Both the position numbers and the translations under genes were made by a program. From Sabellastarte sp. h YS-2021 (lineage: Eukaryota; Annelida; Polychaeta; Sabellida; Sabellidae): a stretch of 64,000 bases of DNA. This document shows positions 13,166 to 25,500 of this stretch, piece by piece (position 1 is the first letter of the stretch; every line of letters starts with the position of its first letter). The stretch covers positions 88,751,052-88,815,051 of the forward strand of contig OZ024935.1 in NCBI GenBank assembly GCA_964017235.1, written 5' to 3'. The notes under the pieces are model-generated. The model searched no databases, had not been told where the DNA came from, and was given only the letters and a program-made list of their open reading frames with translations.

Positions 13166-13299
13166 CCAATTATCAGGTGGATTTTTTTGCCTGTTTTCAT
13201 GACTGGTAGTTGATCTAGAATCCAGTCCTCAGTTTATTTTCTTGATGAATTTATGACGGCATCTCATCTGGGGGTATAAGCCACTTCTAAAATTTAATA

Positions 13300-13884
13300 A
13301 AACGAGTTTGTAAAAAGATTTCTATATCATTTGATGTCAGTTTTGGTAATGATGTCAAAAACTAGAGACCAAATCCACGGTAACCAAAGAAGTTTTGTTT
13401 GAGCATATCGCCAAACAGTAACGGGAAGTTAAGTTTATCTAAACAATACAGAACTGTAGATACAAAATGCATTAAAAACTCTCCAAAAACTTTGCAAGAT
13501 ACAAGGTTCAGCATGTCTCTTGAAGCAGTGTCCCCATGGCCGGCAAGTTTGGCATGTAACAACAGGCGGTCACCTCTGTGTAGATTCAGTTCCCACAAAT
13601 AACAATGCTGAAAGCCTTTCCAAATACGACCCTTGCTGTTAAACCAGACTAAAACCCCAGCTTTTAAACTTTTTTAAACTTAAAGCCAATTTAGACCAAT
13701 ACAATTCTGATGAACTCAGAAAAGCCACCTTAATCCGAAGAAACAGGTGAGCAAAATTTAAAAATTGGACCAGAAAAGGCACTGTTACTGTGGAGCTATG
13801 TGATCAATACTGCCTAGGTCTCTGATCTGATAAAACATGGAAAATTCTTCAAAATTAAAATTGCTTTGTGTTAGTCCATGCATG
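13300..13884 (+). repeat. Inverted copy of the intron before the terminal exon
   Basis: 'aagttttgtttgagcatatc' through 'aattttaaaaattggaccag' matches the reverse complement of 19,570-20,120, immediately upstream of the terminal exon on each strand. Confidence 0.75.
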
Positions 13885-14030
13885 AGGGAAGCAGAAGAAG
13901 CCCAAAGAGAAGGAGCAGGAGGGGCATGGTGGCGGCAGAGAAGTGCCCCGTCATGGCCTGGGTGTCTCGCCTTGAAGAATATGTAGACGGCGAGTTTACC
14001 CGAGTCTGGGCTGCCATTGGCCGCCACTAA
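13885..14030 (+). pseudogene. Terminal exon copy 1 (inverted duplicate)
   Basis: The copy reads RSPKRRSRRGMVAAEKC, then SRLEEYVDGEFTRVWAAIGR and a TAA. The frame is intact, but the acceptor 'tttcag' of the 19.57 kb exon is replaced by 'gcatg', so normal splicing into it looks lost. Upstream 13,360-13,884 is an inverted match to the intron at 19,570-20,120. A 146 nt near-identical second copy lies 1,048 bp downstream. Confidence 0.6.
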
Positions 14031-14264
14031 CCCCTCGTCCAGGTGTGTGTCAACCCCCCCCCCCAACCTTGTAATAGCGGGCGAATGATTCAAGCGATGA
14101 CTGGACCGTATACTGAAAGAAGGTTTTATGCTGTAAATGTCAGTGTGTTTAGTTTTTATGTCGTCTCCTGTTCTCTGTGAGTGGTCACCATTCAACATGG
14201 AGTCTATTTGACTTGATTTGACTAGATCCAAAAGAGACGCATGTCTCAGTTTTGTGCAAGACAG

Positions 14265-14705
14265 CCAGGGGGAGAAGGGCATGGTGGCAGCAGAAGGATG
14301 CCCCTTCATGGATAATGTGACTCTCTCAGAAGACTATGTCCATGATTTTGTATTAAATGCTTATTATGCTCTGTTTTGCAGGGCAGTCATCAAGGGGGGT
14401 ATCCAGAAGAGGGAGAGGCATGGTGGCAGCAGAGGACTATCCATCCATGGCCAGAGTGACTCGTCTGGAGGACTATATACCTTTGTATTTGATGTGTGCT
14501 ACTTGCATGCTTTTTCAGAGCAAAGCAGTCCAAGTGAGACACCTGGGGGAAGAAGGAGGAACTCGCCTAGAGGACTATGTCCATGGATATGTTATAAATG
14601 TGTGCTACTTATGTTCTGTTTCTGAGGGAAGCTGTCAAAAGGAGGTACCCGGGAGAAGGAGAGGGATTGTGGCTGCAGAAGAGTGTCAATCGACAGCCTG
14701 GGTCA
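14265..14705 (+). repeat. Decayed terminal-exon cassettes in tandem
   Basis: Four related blocks follow each other. Each resembles RRGRGMVAAEECP plus RVTRLEDYV, followed by a short spacer ending in a 'tgttctgttt' or 'ctttttcag' acceptor-like tract. 'ggcatggtggcagcag' recurs at 14,278 and 14,418, a truncated unit lies near 14,560, and another starts near 14,660. Together they look like a small tandem array of last-exon copies with mini-introns, now partly out of frame. Confidence 0.45.
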
Positions 14706-14932
14706 TTTGACAGTTTGGAGGATTTTGTCACTCCAGTTAGAATGTTGCCCCTTTTCCCAAAATAACCATTTCATGTAAATGTGGAGGCATATGTCAAAAA
14801 GGAAACCAGTGATTTGTTGCATAAAAAACAGAGTTAGATAAAGCTGTCTGATAAATGCTGCCTAGGTCTCTGATCTGATAAAACATGGAAAATTCTTCAA
14901 AATTAAAATTGCTTTGTGTTAGTCCATGCATG

Positions 14933-15078
14933 AGGGAAGCAGAAGAAGCCCAAAGAGAAGGAGCAGGAGGGGCATGGTGGCGGCAGAGAAGTGCCCCGTC
15001 ATGGCCTGGGTGTCTCGCCTTGAAGAATATGTAGACGGCGAGTTTACCCGAGTCTGGGCTGCCATTGGCCGCCACTAA
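14933..15078 (+). pseudogene. Terminal exon copy 2 (inverted duplicate)
   Basis: This is almost base-for-base the same as copy 1, including about 80 bp of upstream intron from 14,848 on. It keeps the frame and stop (15,076-15,078) and the same damaged acceptor, so the duplication came after the acceptor change. Confidence 0.6.
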
Positions 15079-15253
15079 CCCCTCCTCCAAGTGTGTGTCA
15101 ACCCCAACCTTGTAATAGTGGGTGAACGATTAAGACACAAATCACCTGAAATGAGTGATGAAATTATAATTTATATGTCAATATTTTATAGTTTTTTCTT
15201 GTGTTCTTGATTTATATTTCATATATGAATAATATAGACTATGAACCAAGCGA

Positions 15254-15330
15254 TTACAAAATATCCAGCATGATTTGTCAGAGGATAAGTCACCCCCAAG
15301 TGATGCTGCCCAGAAGAAGACCCCAAAGTA
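15254..15330 (+). other. Possible short terminal exon, unknown
   Basis: After 'gaaccaag' an open stretch reads QNIQHDLSEDKSPPSDAAQK, then KTPK and a stop. Composition is protein-like, but no good pyrimidine tract or partner exon is visible. Confidence 0.2.
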
Positions 15331-15999
15331 ACAGTAGCAAGAATAAAAAAAACGCCGAAGTAATGGCACACTGATTAAAATGCTCTATGGACTGGGAGCA
15401 AGAAAGAAATGCTTTAATTGTACAAATAAGTAAATGTGACTACATAGGTAAAATCGATTGCAACAAGAAATAACAGGACTAGTTTGAGCAAAAATCACAG
15501 TTCAAACTGATTCAATGAAAGTTTTTCTTAACAAAATGTGAAATGCGCCACAGCCTGTTAGAATCAGTACTATAGTTATCTGACTAAAAGAGACCACATG
15601 AAATACAATTGAAATTTCATAAATGGCCAAAGAAGGACTATTTTTCACCACTAAAGCTCATGCGAGACACACAACATCCCACAATAGAACCCACGAATGA
15701 AGTAAAAGTGATTTTCAAAAAAAAAGTTGCATAATTAACCAAAATGCATGAAATATATGCATTATGAGACTTGTTATTAACTTACACCGTGCATTGTTCA
15801 TCATTTTCTTTTAAAAACACCACAAGTGATCACTGCTTGTTGGAAGCTCATGATATCACCCAATACGACTATTTTCAACTTTTTCTTGCTGGAGAGGCCA
15901 CAACCAATAACTGCATATTCATGGTGGCTCCAGGATACAAATAAAACAAATTGTAACTACTGTCTGTTAGTGTTGGACAGGTATGAACAATTTTACCTT

Positions 16000-16209
16000 T
16001 TACAAGATTACAAAAATGTCGGATTCAGAAAATTTTAATGTCATAAGATTCACAAGTTTTACTGAAGATTTCTTTTTAAGTTTCCTCTGATCAGAAGATG
16101 CCTGTACTTGAGGCATATGGTCATTTTCTGAGAGATTATCCTCGACATAGTCCTGTTTCAAATGGACACGCCTTAACTTCTGTTTCAGGCAAACTCTTGC
16201 AGACACCAT
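16000..16209 (-). other. 69-codon ORF, uncertain
   Basis: The reading frame begins MVSARVCLKQKLRRVHLKQ and has a Lys-rich middle (QRKLKKKSSVK). Composition is fairly protein-like, but there are no splice sites or neighbours to support it. It is recorded because 15.1-19.4 kb holds almost nothing else. Confidence 0.15.
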
Positions 16210-19200
16210 GGCTCTGATCCACTCAAATCATCCCATGCCACAATCTCAGTATAAAACTCAGCTTGTTGCTCCAGAAATCTGATCCGTGCAACAATGAGCA
16301 AAGTATGTTACTTCGTGTAAAGCAACAATACAACTGTCGTCACAGTGACATATCTGGTGAAGACAGCCACAGACAGAAGATACACAGACGTCGGTCATAC
16401 TGTCCTCTCTACAAACTGGTCTCTTGCATCAAAACTGTGAAGAAATGATCATTTCCATGCCTGCCCTTGTGGATGTTGAAAAGTGACTTTAGAAACAACA
16501 TTGTGGACCAATGTAACGGTCCTCAATCAACCAAAATAAATATGAAGTTTTTTTTTCAGTGTCACTTTCAACTGCGCTTCCAAGCAAGTGGAAAAACATG
16601 GCCCTTGTCAGAAACGGCAAAAGAGAAAGTAGAAGTGGACTGACCCACTTGCCAGATCTCTATCGTCTCTGTGGGACAGCTGGATATTGCAGAAACAGAT
16701 GCAAGGCATTCTAGCCAGCACGGTCTTCAGCTGATCAGAGAAGGACGACGACATTCTGTTGACAAAATTGACAGCAGCTAATGTACAAGAATTTTTCGGA
16801 TGTTTCAAACTCTTTCAGAGTCATGACCACAACTGTTTGCCATTAAGAAGTTCTGATGCGAGTTTTAAATTCTGTACCCAGAATTGGAGATGCCATCAAT
16901 CTGACATCAAATGACCGCATGCTTCAACATAATGTTCTGACCACAGGAAACTTCAACTATTGAAACCTCTTGTGAAATCCTACTACAATGAAAATCTGAA
17001 TCCAACACTTTGATACAAACTTGAAAACAATGAAATTGTTTATACCGATCCAGTATTCTGGACACGCCAGTCAACACCAATCTAATTCTATTTTGCATTC
17101 TGGTTCACCAATAGCTGTACAATCACAGGGTTTCCCCTAGAACAAGAAAGTTTTTGTAAATATTCTTACTGATTGATATCATTGCACTTCCAGAAAGCAG
17201 TAGGCACTTGTGCAGCTCGTAAAGTTTAACTTCCAAAACATGGCAATAAAATTACCACAATGCAATTTTTGTACAAAGTATGCAGACCATTTTACATGAC
17301 ATTGGAATTGCAATACATTTTATATGTGGTTTAAATATTCCCTTTTTATGGAGAAAATATAGTTCTCACTAATTAAATGAGTACTCGTAATTTTACTGAC
17401 ATAATCTAATTCCCAATATGAAATTAGTCATCTTAGTTTATAGCATCAGACGGGACTGATTTCACACACTGTGGCATCTTTCACATGACTTCTAAGCATA
17501 CCAAAAGGATCACTAAATGTAGCTGTGTATCTATGCTTCAATAAAATATTCATATCAGAAAGGTTTTCATACTTATATACTTAGGTACTACACGTTTGAT
17601 GTTCAAACCAGGACAAATATTCAGACCTGTGTCTTGCTGGAGAAGTAAAAATTAAGGTATCTTATTTACGAATATATCAAGTAACATGAAGACTGAAGAA
17701 ACTATATCCTTTAAACCTCTTTCAACATTCAAGCATTTTCCAATGCTTTCCAAGTATTTTCTGTGAACAATGTGAACTTGAAAACACACTTCATGACAGA
17801 TCAAAGATGCAAATAAAACATAGCTTGACCTTTGAAAATAGCTATAAATAGCACTTAACATTATTAAGCACACTCAATCTGATAGGAAATAACTTGACGT
17901 TGCCAATGAACTTAAAACTGACCTGTGCAACTAAGAATAGTTTTATTACATATAAAGACAGTGATTCACAAAATTGTGAAGGATCAAGGACTGGAGTTGA
18001 TTAATTGCCTGTACTGTGAAAGTAGGACCACATATCCCCATAATCTAAACCCAAACAAGAAGTCGAGAAAACACAGGAGTGTTTCCGCAGTAGGAGTAAA
18101 CATGTATGAAGAGTCACTGAAGGCTGCAAGCGAGCCCGAAAATGCACCTCGATTCCTCGTTTTGGAAGAACCGACTCAGACTTGGTTAATCGCTTGATTA
18201 TCGACCATAAAATAAACCATCATATTTTGACATATTGAACCTTATAAAATGGTGAAAAGGCACACAGCAGGAAATAATTTTGATAATTCAATGAATTTTG
18301 GTAAAAAGATGCATTTATAATGCAAACTACAGGAAATGTTTTAGAATTTTTATATTGCGAGCTTTGAGGTGTCTTCGAAATATGTTAGGTTAAAATGCTG
18401 TCTTATACAAACATTGTTACACAAAAAATTTAAGTTTGCAAATGCTAAAAATATAAAAAAAATTAAACGGAAACACCTTTTATCAGTAAAATATATAAAT
18501 ATATTAATATAGTTAATATATTTAAAGGAAAATCTCATTTTGTAGTAGATTTTACGTCGATGTTTAGTTGTTTTCGAAGACCCGAGTGACTTTTCTTGCC
18601 TCGAGTATTAAGTGGATTCATTTCGTTTCTGAGTAACAGAAGAATCGCTGCAGCACTACACTAAAGTATTCACTTTTTCAAAAAGAAAACAGCTTACTGT
18701 AGCGTTAAATATGGCACATCAGAGAACCTGCAGTTTCAATTTGATTGACAGAATTGTGAAGCACATCCAGTAAAAATGTAAAGTACCAGTTTCCTATAAC
18801 ACAATTATTATATGTCCCTGTATTATATTTTCTTAATATGCATTGAATGTACTTCCAAAACCTCAAAGTTTAATCACAAATAAACTGCAATTTAGTTTTG
18901 GTTATGTTTTATGTACACCCATAAGTAGGGTTTATAGTTGGGCTTATATCTGTTTCAGTGAATCCAGATTTTTCCGAATATTTAGGCACTTGCTTATTGA
19001 CCTAGAATCCAGATAACCTTTTGACCATTTTGTTAACTTGATGCATGGATTTCATACACCTGAATTTGGACTGGATGAATAAAAAAAAATTAAAAATTAA
19101 ATCAACTTCCAATGTATGAAAAAATTCAACACCTTCATACAATTTAAACTCAGATTTTCATCCTACAACTGTATTGTTACAAGGGAGAGTCTGCTCTACT

Positions 19201-19426
19201 TTCCATGTGTAACGGATAACGCAAAATTTAGAAAATACACTTCCTCGCGTCAACTATATGGTGCTTTACATCGACACAAATTACAAAATCATTGATGTAA
19301 CTATTTTATACACTTATATTGTGCTGGTTGACATTAACTCAAGTCACAAAGGATAAGTTCACAGACTTCGCCACAGTAATCGCTGGAATCATGGGGTGGG
19401 TTCAGACTGCCTGCCTGGAGGAGGGG

Positions 19427-19569
19427 TTAGCGGCGGCCAATGGCTGCCCAGACCCGGGTGAATTCGTCATCTACGTATCGCTCAAGGCGAGACACCCGGG
19501 CCATGGCGGGGCAGTTTTCCGCCGCCACCATGCCCCTCCTCCTCCTTTTTGGGCTTCTTGCTTGTCCCT
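19427..19569 (-). CDS. Terminal exon with stop codon
   Basis: This exon has 143 nt of coding sequence entered in phase 1 after 'ctgattttctgtttcag'. It reads GQARSPKRRRRGMVAAENC, then MARVSRLERYVDDEFTRVW and AAIGRR before TAA at 19,427-19,429. The RRRR cluster is a possible nuclear signal or basic cleavage site. The same C-terminus is kept in two plus-strand copies (stops at 14,030 and 15,078), with the frame intact in both, which supports it as coding. No convincing AATAAA was found just downstream. Confidence 0.6.
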
Positions 19570-22500
19570 CTGAAACAGAAAATCAGCAGCATGTTACTAA
19601 AGTAAAGTGATTTTGAAGAATTTTCCCTGTTTTATCAGATCAGAAATCTAGGCATCATTTATCACACAGCTCCACAGTAAGAGCGCCTTTTCTGGTCCAA
19701 TTTTTAAATTTTGGTCCCACGTTTCTTCAGAATAAGGTGGCTTTTCTGAGCTTATCTGAAATTCTATCGGTCTAAATTGGCTTTACATTTAAAAAGTTTA
19801 AAGTTGGGGTTTTAGTCCGGTTCAACAGCAAGGGTCATATCTGGATAGCTTCTCAGCATTGTTATTTGTGGGAGTTGAATCTAAACAGAGGTGACTGCCT
19901 GTTATTAGATGCCAAACTTGCTGACCATGGGAACACTGAGGACCTAAACAGCCTTTAAGAGGCATGCTGAACCTTGTATCTTGCACTTTTTTTTGGAGTT
20001 TTCAATGCATTATGTATCTACATATCTGTATCGTTTAGATAAACTTAACTTCCTGTTACTATTTGGGGATATGCTAAAACAAAACTTCTTTGGTTACCCT
20101 GGATTTGGCCTTTATTTTTAGACATTATTACCAAAACTGATATCAAATGATATAGAAATCTGTTTACACACTTATTTATTGATGACCATGCCGACACCAC
20201 ACAATTGATAGTATACCTTTTCGCTTTGGTTTTTTATAAAAATAATTTTTTTTGTTATTTCTGCATTTTTATGTTTGATAATTTATTTACATAGAAGACA
20301 CATGCTGTCCTTTGAAAGAACCATTAAGACCATAGCTTAGAGGTCTGCAGCATAATTGTTACACTTAATACATGATTCACTTAAAATTTCTTCCATGCTC
20401 TACACCATTTACCCAAAACTTTATCAAATTAATTGTTTATCTGAAAGAACTGCGAGGTATTTTAAAATTTCATCGGCGAACGTTTTGGTGGTATCTATAT
20501 TTCAAAACATTTAAGCTTAGAATGTTACTTGTTGAGTTTGTCTTGAAAATGTGTGTCACAAGCAATATCAATGTTAAAGCGATTCCGTCTTGGTCTCTAT
20601 GCTCATAACCAAATAGTACATACCAAACCTGAAAATTTACTCTAAAAAAACCAATGATTTGATAATTATATATAAATTCTGCTACTTCCTTCCAACAACT
20701 CTGAAATTCTATTGCACTCAACAACTATAATGATGAATGGGGAGGCAGAGAGTAGAGGCAGAGGCAGGGGCTCTTTTCAGCCATCTCTAGGCAATTGGCC
20801 AGCATCAGGAAATTTTGACCAAGATCCTGATGCATCATTTTCGGACAACGAAGATGATTGGGACTAACATGCCTTTAGCTCCTAGTGGAAACCCCCAAAG
20901 GGACACCACTCTTATTGGCCCTAAATTCTTTGTTTCAATGTCAATTTTGAAAACATTGGAATAACACAATTTGCAAAAAAAACTGAGAGAAATATTTTCA
21001 GCTTCTCTCTCCTGCAAATTTTTGAAACACAACTGTCCCTCTCGGGTTCCCTAGCTCCCCTGATGCCACTGGTCCGCTGGGCCGACCCAACTGGGTCTAA
21101 ATGTTGTTATTGTCCCTTTATTTTTTTTTCTAGTTTGTTTTCTTAAATGGCTGGTTGTGTTTGCTGTGTTTTGTTAAGTATATATAAACTCACTGTGTCA
21201 TCATCTTCATATGTTTTGGACTTGTGGTGTGAATTATATTTTATCATTTGGAGCAAAATTAGAGGTAATAGTATATTAAGTATTGTATATTCAAGAGTAT
21301 GTGTTAAGTATTTATCAAAATTGATCAAAATTTTCACATCATTCGAAATTCACATTTAATGCATTGTTTAGTTCGCACAGTTTTAAAATGTTAATTTGAG
21401 GTTTTATACTTTTCATTTGTCCTTTATCTAGGACGATCGACCTCATTTCCCTCAAATTTATGTTATCATATTGATGTGTCATACAAATATCTTAAAACTG
21501 GATAAAAACCATAAAAACAAACAAATTTAAAGCCCCAAGTAATCAGTCCCCTATTTATTTTAACTACTTAACAAAATTAAATCCCTCAAAATAATTTAGA
21601 ACAAAACGGTTTAACAAATAAAGTATCTCTATGCAAAGCAATATCTTAATTCGGTATCCCCGCACCCCTTTTTGGTATGTAATATCACATTTTTTTTAAC
21701 AATTCACGAGGTCGTGAATTCTGCGCCCCCTTGGTATGTAATATGATCACACTTTCCTAAGAAACGTGGCTGTCCTAAAAATAGATTCCACAATGGAGCT
21801 GTGTTACTCCTGCTAATCTCTGAGCAGGCAGAGCCTGCATGTTTGTCAAAAATCACTATTGGACAATCTTAGCAGCCAATCAAAGGAAAGGTGTTCCACA
21901 GAAGCTCAGAGCTCAGGAGCTGGGCACACTCACACTTTACTCTTGGCCTTCAGTCTATTCAGACGTCTAAATTCCAAATTCAGTGGAACTTGGGGGCAGA
22001 TATTGGACTTGTTGCTTTTGTTGTTAAGAACAGGGAATAAAGATAAATAACCCTAATATTCTGCCTTTTATTCTACCTAGTTACACCCTCTAGCCCTTCG
22101 GGGTAAAGCAATTCGCTTTGTTGACAATACACTCTGTAGTCTTCACACCATGTTAAATATGCCTTTGTACGGAGTATTCTATTACTGAATTTTAACGAAC
22201 TACAGCAGATGGTTATTTAGGCTTTTAAAACACACACTATACACTGACCTCCCTATCTGGTTATCAAAACTTGCAACATAATTTGCAATTATGCTTTATA
22301 TGGTCCTTATTTTCATCTTTTTGCAGGAATAATTTCTATAAAATGCACCGACTCCCCCTTGTTCAGTTTTCTTGTGTTTTTAATGGCACTTTCAAACCAT
22401 TACATATAGTGCATACTAGTTTATCAAGTTTCTGCACTCTGAACTGCCCAGCATCAGTAGGGTTAGATTTCAAAGAAGTGGCGTAAACTCCCAGATGAGA

Positions 22501-25500
22501 TGCCGTCATAAATTCATCAAGAAAATAAAATGAAGACTGGATTCTAGATTAACTACCAGTCATCAAAACAGGCAAAACAAGACCACTGCCGCAGTGTGTA
22601 TCTCCTGCCAAGCATTGCCGCTGCAAGTGGCAAAAATTGAAATTTTTCCCCTAGCCACAGGACACTCCTGTACTACCCTGCAGATCAAAAATTCGCTTGA
22701 AATCGCTCTATCTCTTACCGTTTGAGATATTTTCAATGTTTTATTTTCTGCTTAAATCCAAGATGGCCGCCAAAAGTGACTAAAATTGAAATTTTTCCCC
22801 TATGCATAGGATACCCTTGAACCACCCTGTGGGTCAAAAATTCACTCAAAATCGCTCTATCTCTTACGGTTTTCTAGATTTTGTGATTTTCAGAGATTAT
22901 CACTAAAAGTAGCAATAAAGTAGCCATTACTCACTAGTACATTGAGCAACAGGTGTGAAGCTTAAAAATGTCACAGTTCACTAAAAAGTAGATAAACAAC
23001 ATATTTGAGAGAAATTGTGTAGCTGCAATACTTTTGAAGCTATAAGCCATTTACTCATTATGGTTACCATTAAAAATTGACAAAGTAGCTATTACTCACT
23101 TAGCTATGGAGATACACTTCCAAACTACTGACCCTGTTGTAGCTGTGGAGAAAGTAAAGTACCTGAACAACATATTGGAACAAAATACTCTAAATGCAAT
23201 AATTTGAGAGTTATAAGTCATATAATTATTTTAGGTAAAAGTGCTATTACTCACTCAAAAGTAGGCCACAGTTCAACAAACCCCCAAAATATTGAAGAGC
23301 GTAAAAATTCATTAGGACAAGTAATTTACCAAAAATGTGTAACTGTAGTAGTTTCAGAGAAAACTGTGTCACACACTCACGCACGCACGGACGTACGCAC
23401 ACACATGGTGCAAATTATAATCTCCCGCCGGCGAGATAAAAATCCACCTGATAATTGTGGTACATTTTCCCCAAGCCAATAGAATGAGTGAAACTCACCA
23501 TCATATGTCTGCACGGGCACTCGTGCACGTTTGCTGGAAGAAGGAAGAATATATCCTTCCTCTAAGAGGGCCTCTGCCTCTCGTTTCCTAGGACTCCTAG
23601 GAGGCGAATTCCCTTCCAATGATGCGGCTGGAGGGGGGCTAGGTGGATCGGCCGTTGCAGCTGGGCCATCTGTAATAACAATAGAAAGCATTTAAATAAA
23701 GTCACCTGAGCCTTGGTATGGCTGTAATGATATCATTCCATCTTAAAGCATTACTGGACATCAGAAACCCATTCTCATCTTTGTGTTAATAATATGTACG
23801 CATGCGTGATGTCAATAAGGTTAATTTATTAATCATCCGATGGACTTTCTCGACCTATCCCCTCCCCCCTATCCCGCCCCTTTACATCATTATAAAGGCA
23901 ATTTTACAGAATATCTGTTTTCAGTGTATTAAAACCCATCCTAAAACTACAGAGGAAGCATAAGTTATAAATTGAACTTTAGATTCAGTGGTACGCCTAT
24001 TTTTACAACCCATTCTTGGTATTTTTTCTAATTTTCGATTTATTTTACTTATTCTTCATACAAAACTGTGGATACTGAAAATAAAACAACCATTAGAACA
24101 ATTCGTCATCTGACTGTCATTTTCAACTCATTAAAATCAAATATTTAACTAAAACAAGGGAAATGGACAGAATCTTCACAAATGTAATCAAGTATAATCC
24201 AATAACCGTTTGCAAAATACTCCCCTCACCCAACACCATGCTTTACCTTAGCTCAGTTCAGATTGGTTGACTTGTTCATTACTTTGACCGCAGGGGGAAA
24301 CCAAGGACTTTCTGTTATACCATTTTTGGTTTTTATGACTAGCCGGTGAATTTGTAAAATACTGTAAAAAATTCTCATCAGTGTAATTACTTATATCTCA
24401 CTGACTCCTAATCCTGTTTTGTATATTAACAGCCATCGACAAAAATTGTTACTGATGCCACCCAGCCTCAGTCATCCCCCATTCAGGATGTCTTCTGTAC
24501 AGATCAGTCAGGAACTTTTCCAGTTCAAAAGAGTGCATTTGATTTCTGAGGGGAGTTTTTTGTAACTGTCTAGTCTAGCTCAAGCTAAGGCTCAAGAGAT
24601 TAACTGTACTAACTGAATGTAATACGTTACCCTTGCACTAGCCTGCACCAATATTGTTCAACCAGTTTTTTTTTTTTTTTTTTGTAATATATCCTCACGG
24701 GGAATTTGACACGATTGGTATAATTATCAATATTTGGAGTAATGTTATAACCTAAAAATATACCCAGTCTTAAATATTTTAGCTGCATATTCAAAATATA
24801 AAGTAAAATTTATACGATGAATTTCCAAATTATCAAGTATCTCATCATCCAGCATTTTGTTGTACATACAGCCCACATGTCCATGTGACAGTTTTGGTAC
24901 TTTTTGAAAAATTCCAAACAGAAATGGTTAACAGATTAGTCCACAGTTAAGGCAACCTGCTACCCAGCTACAAGAATTATGGTAATCATTTTAGCCTTCA
25001 TTCAGACATGTATCATTGCTTTTCTGTGTTTGTAATTACAATCAAAACCAGTAACGTCTTTGACGCACTTCAAATCATGATCAATTGAGTAAATAAAACT
25101 TACAGAAAAACAACGAAGAAGGGTCATGCGAGGGACTCGCCCTCCACCACTCTCCCTCACCTTCCTAAAAAACAGAAGACAAATGACACTAAGACACAAA
25201 GACAGTAATAATGGCATTAAACTACAGGACATGGCCAAATGTGTAGAGATTGTTTTAAGTTTTAAACCAGTAACAATTCATCAGTATAGACACACAAACT
25301 ATAAAATTTTATTTTTAAGTGCAAGCCTCGAAAGAGCTGGCGCCTCTATAAGATCACTTTTTTTTTATCTCCGGACTTTTATCAGCTTTGGCTTAGCGTG
25401 ATGAGTATTTGTCTGTTCACTGAAGTTAAGCAGCAATGGGCTATGTTAGTACTTGGATGGGTGACCGTCTGAGTTCTACACCAGCTGTGGGATGTGTTTG

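Larger units (their letters stand above)
15130..19426. other. Spacer between inverted copies, mostly unannotated
   Basis: About 4.3 kb with only short ORFs. A weak inverted similarity links 15,965-16,040 and 16,985-17,065 ('ggtatgaacaatttt' against 'ggtataaacaattt' and 'tcggattcag' against 'ttggattcag'). No gene or repeat family is supported. Confidence 0.4.

Noticed and set aside
13785-14309. 174-codon minus-strand ORF
   Set aside because: Antisense of the copied terminal exon; the same antisense frame appears at 14,794-15,090 and 19,319-19,573 because the exon itself is repeated.
25411-25492. 5S rRNA gene
   Set aside because: Only the inner 5S region matches, the 5' third is different, and the unit shares non-5S flanks with a second copy; it is a SINE.
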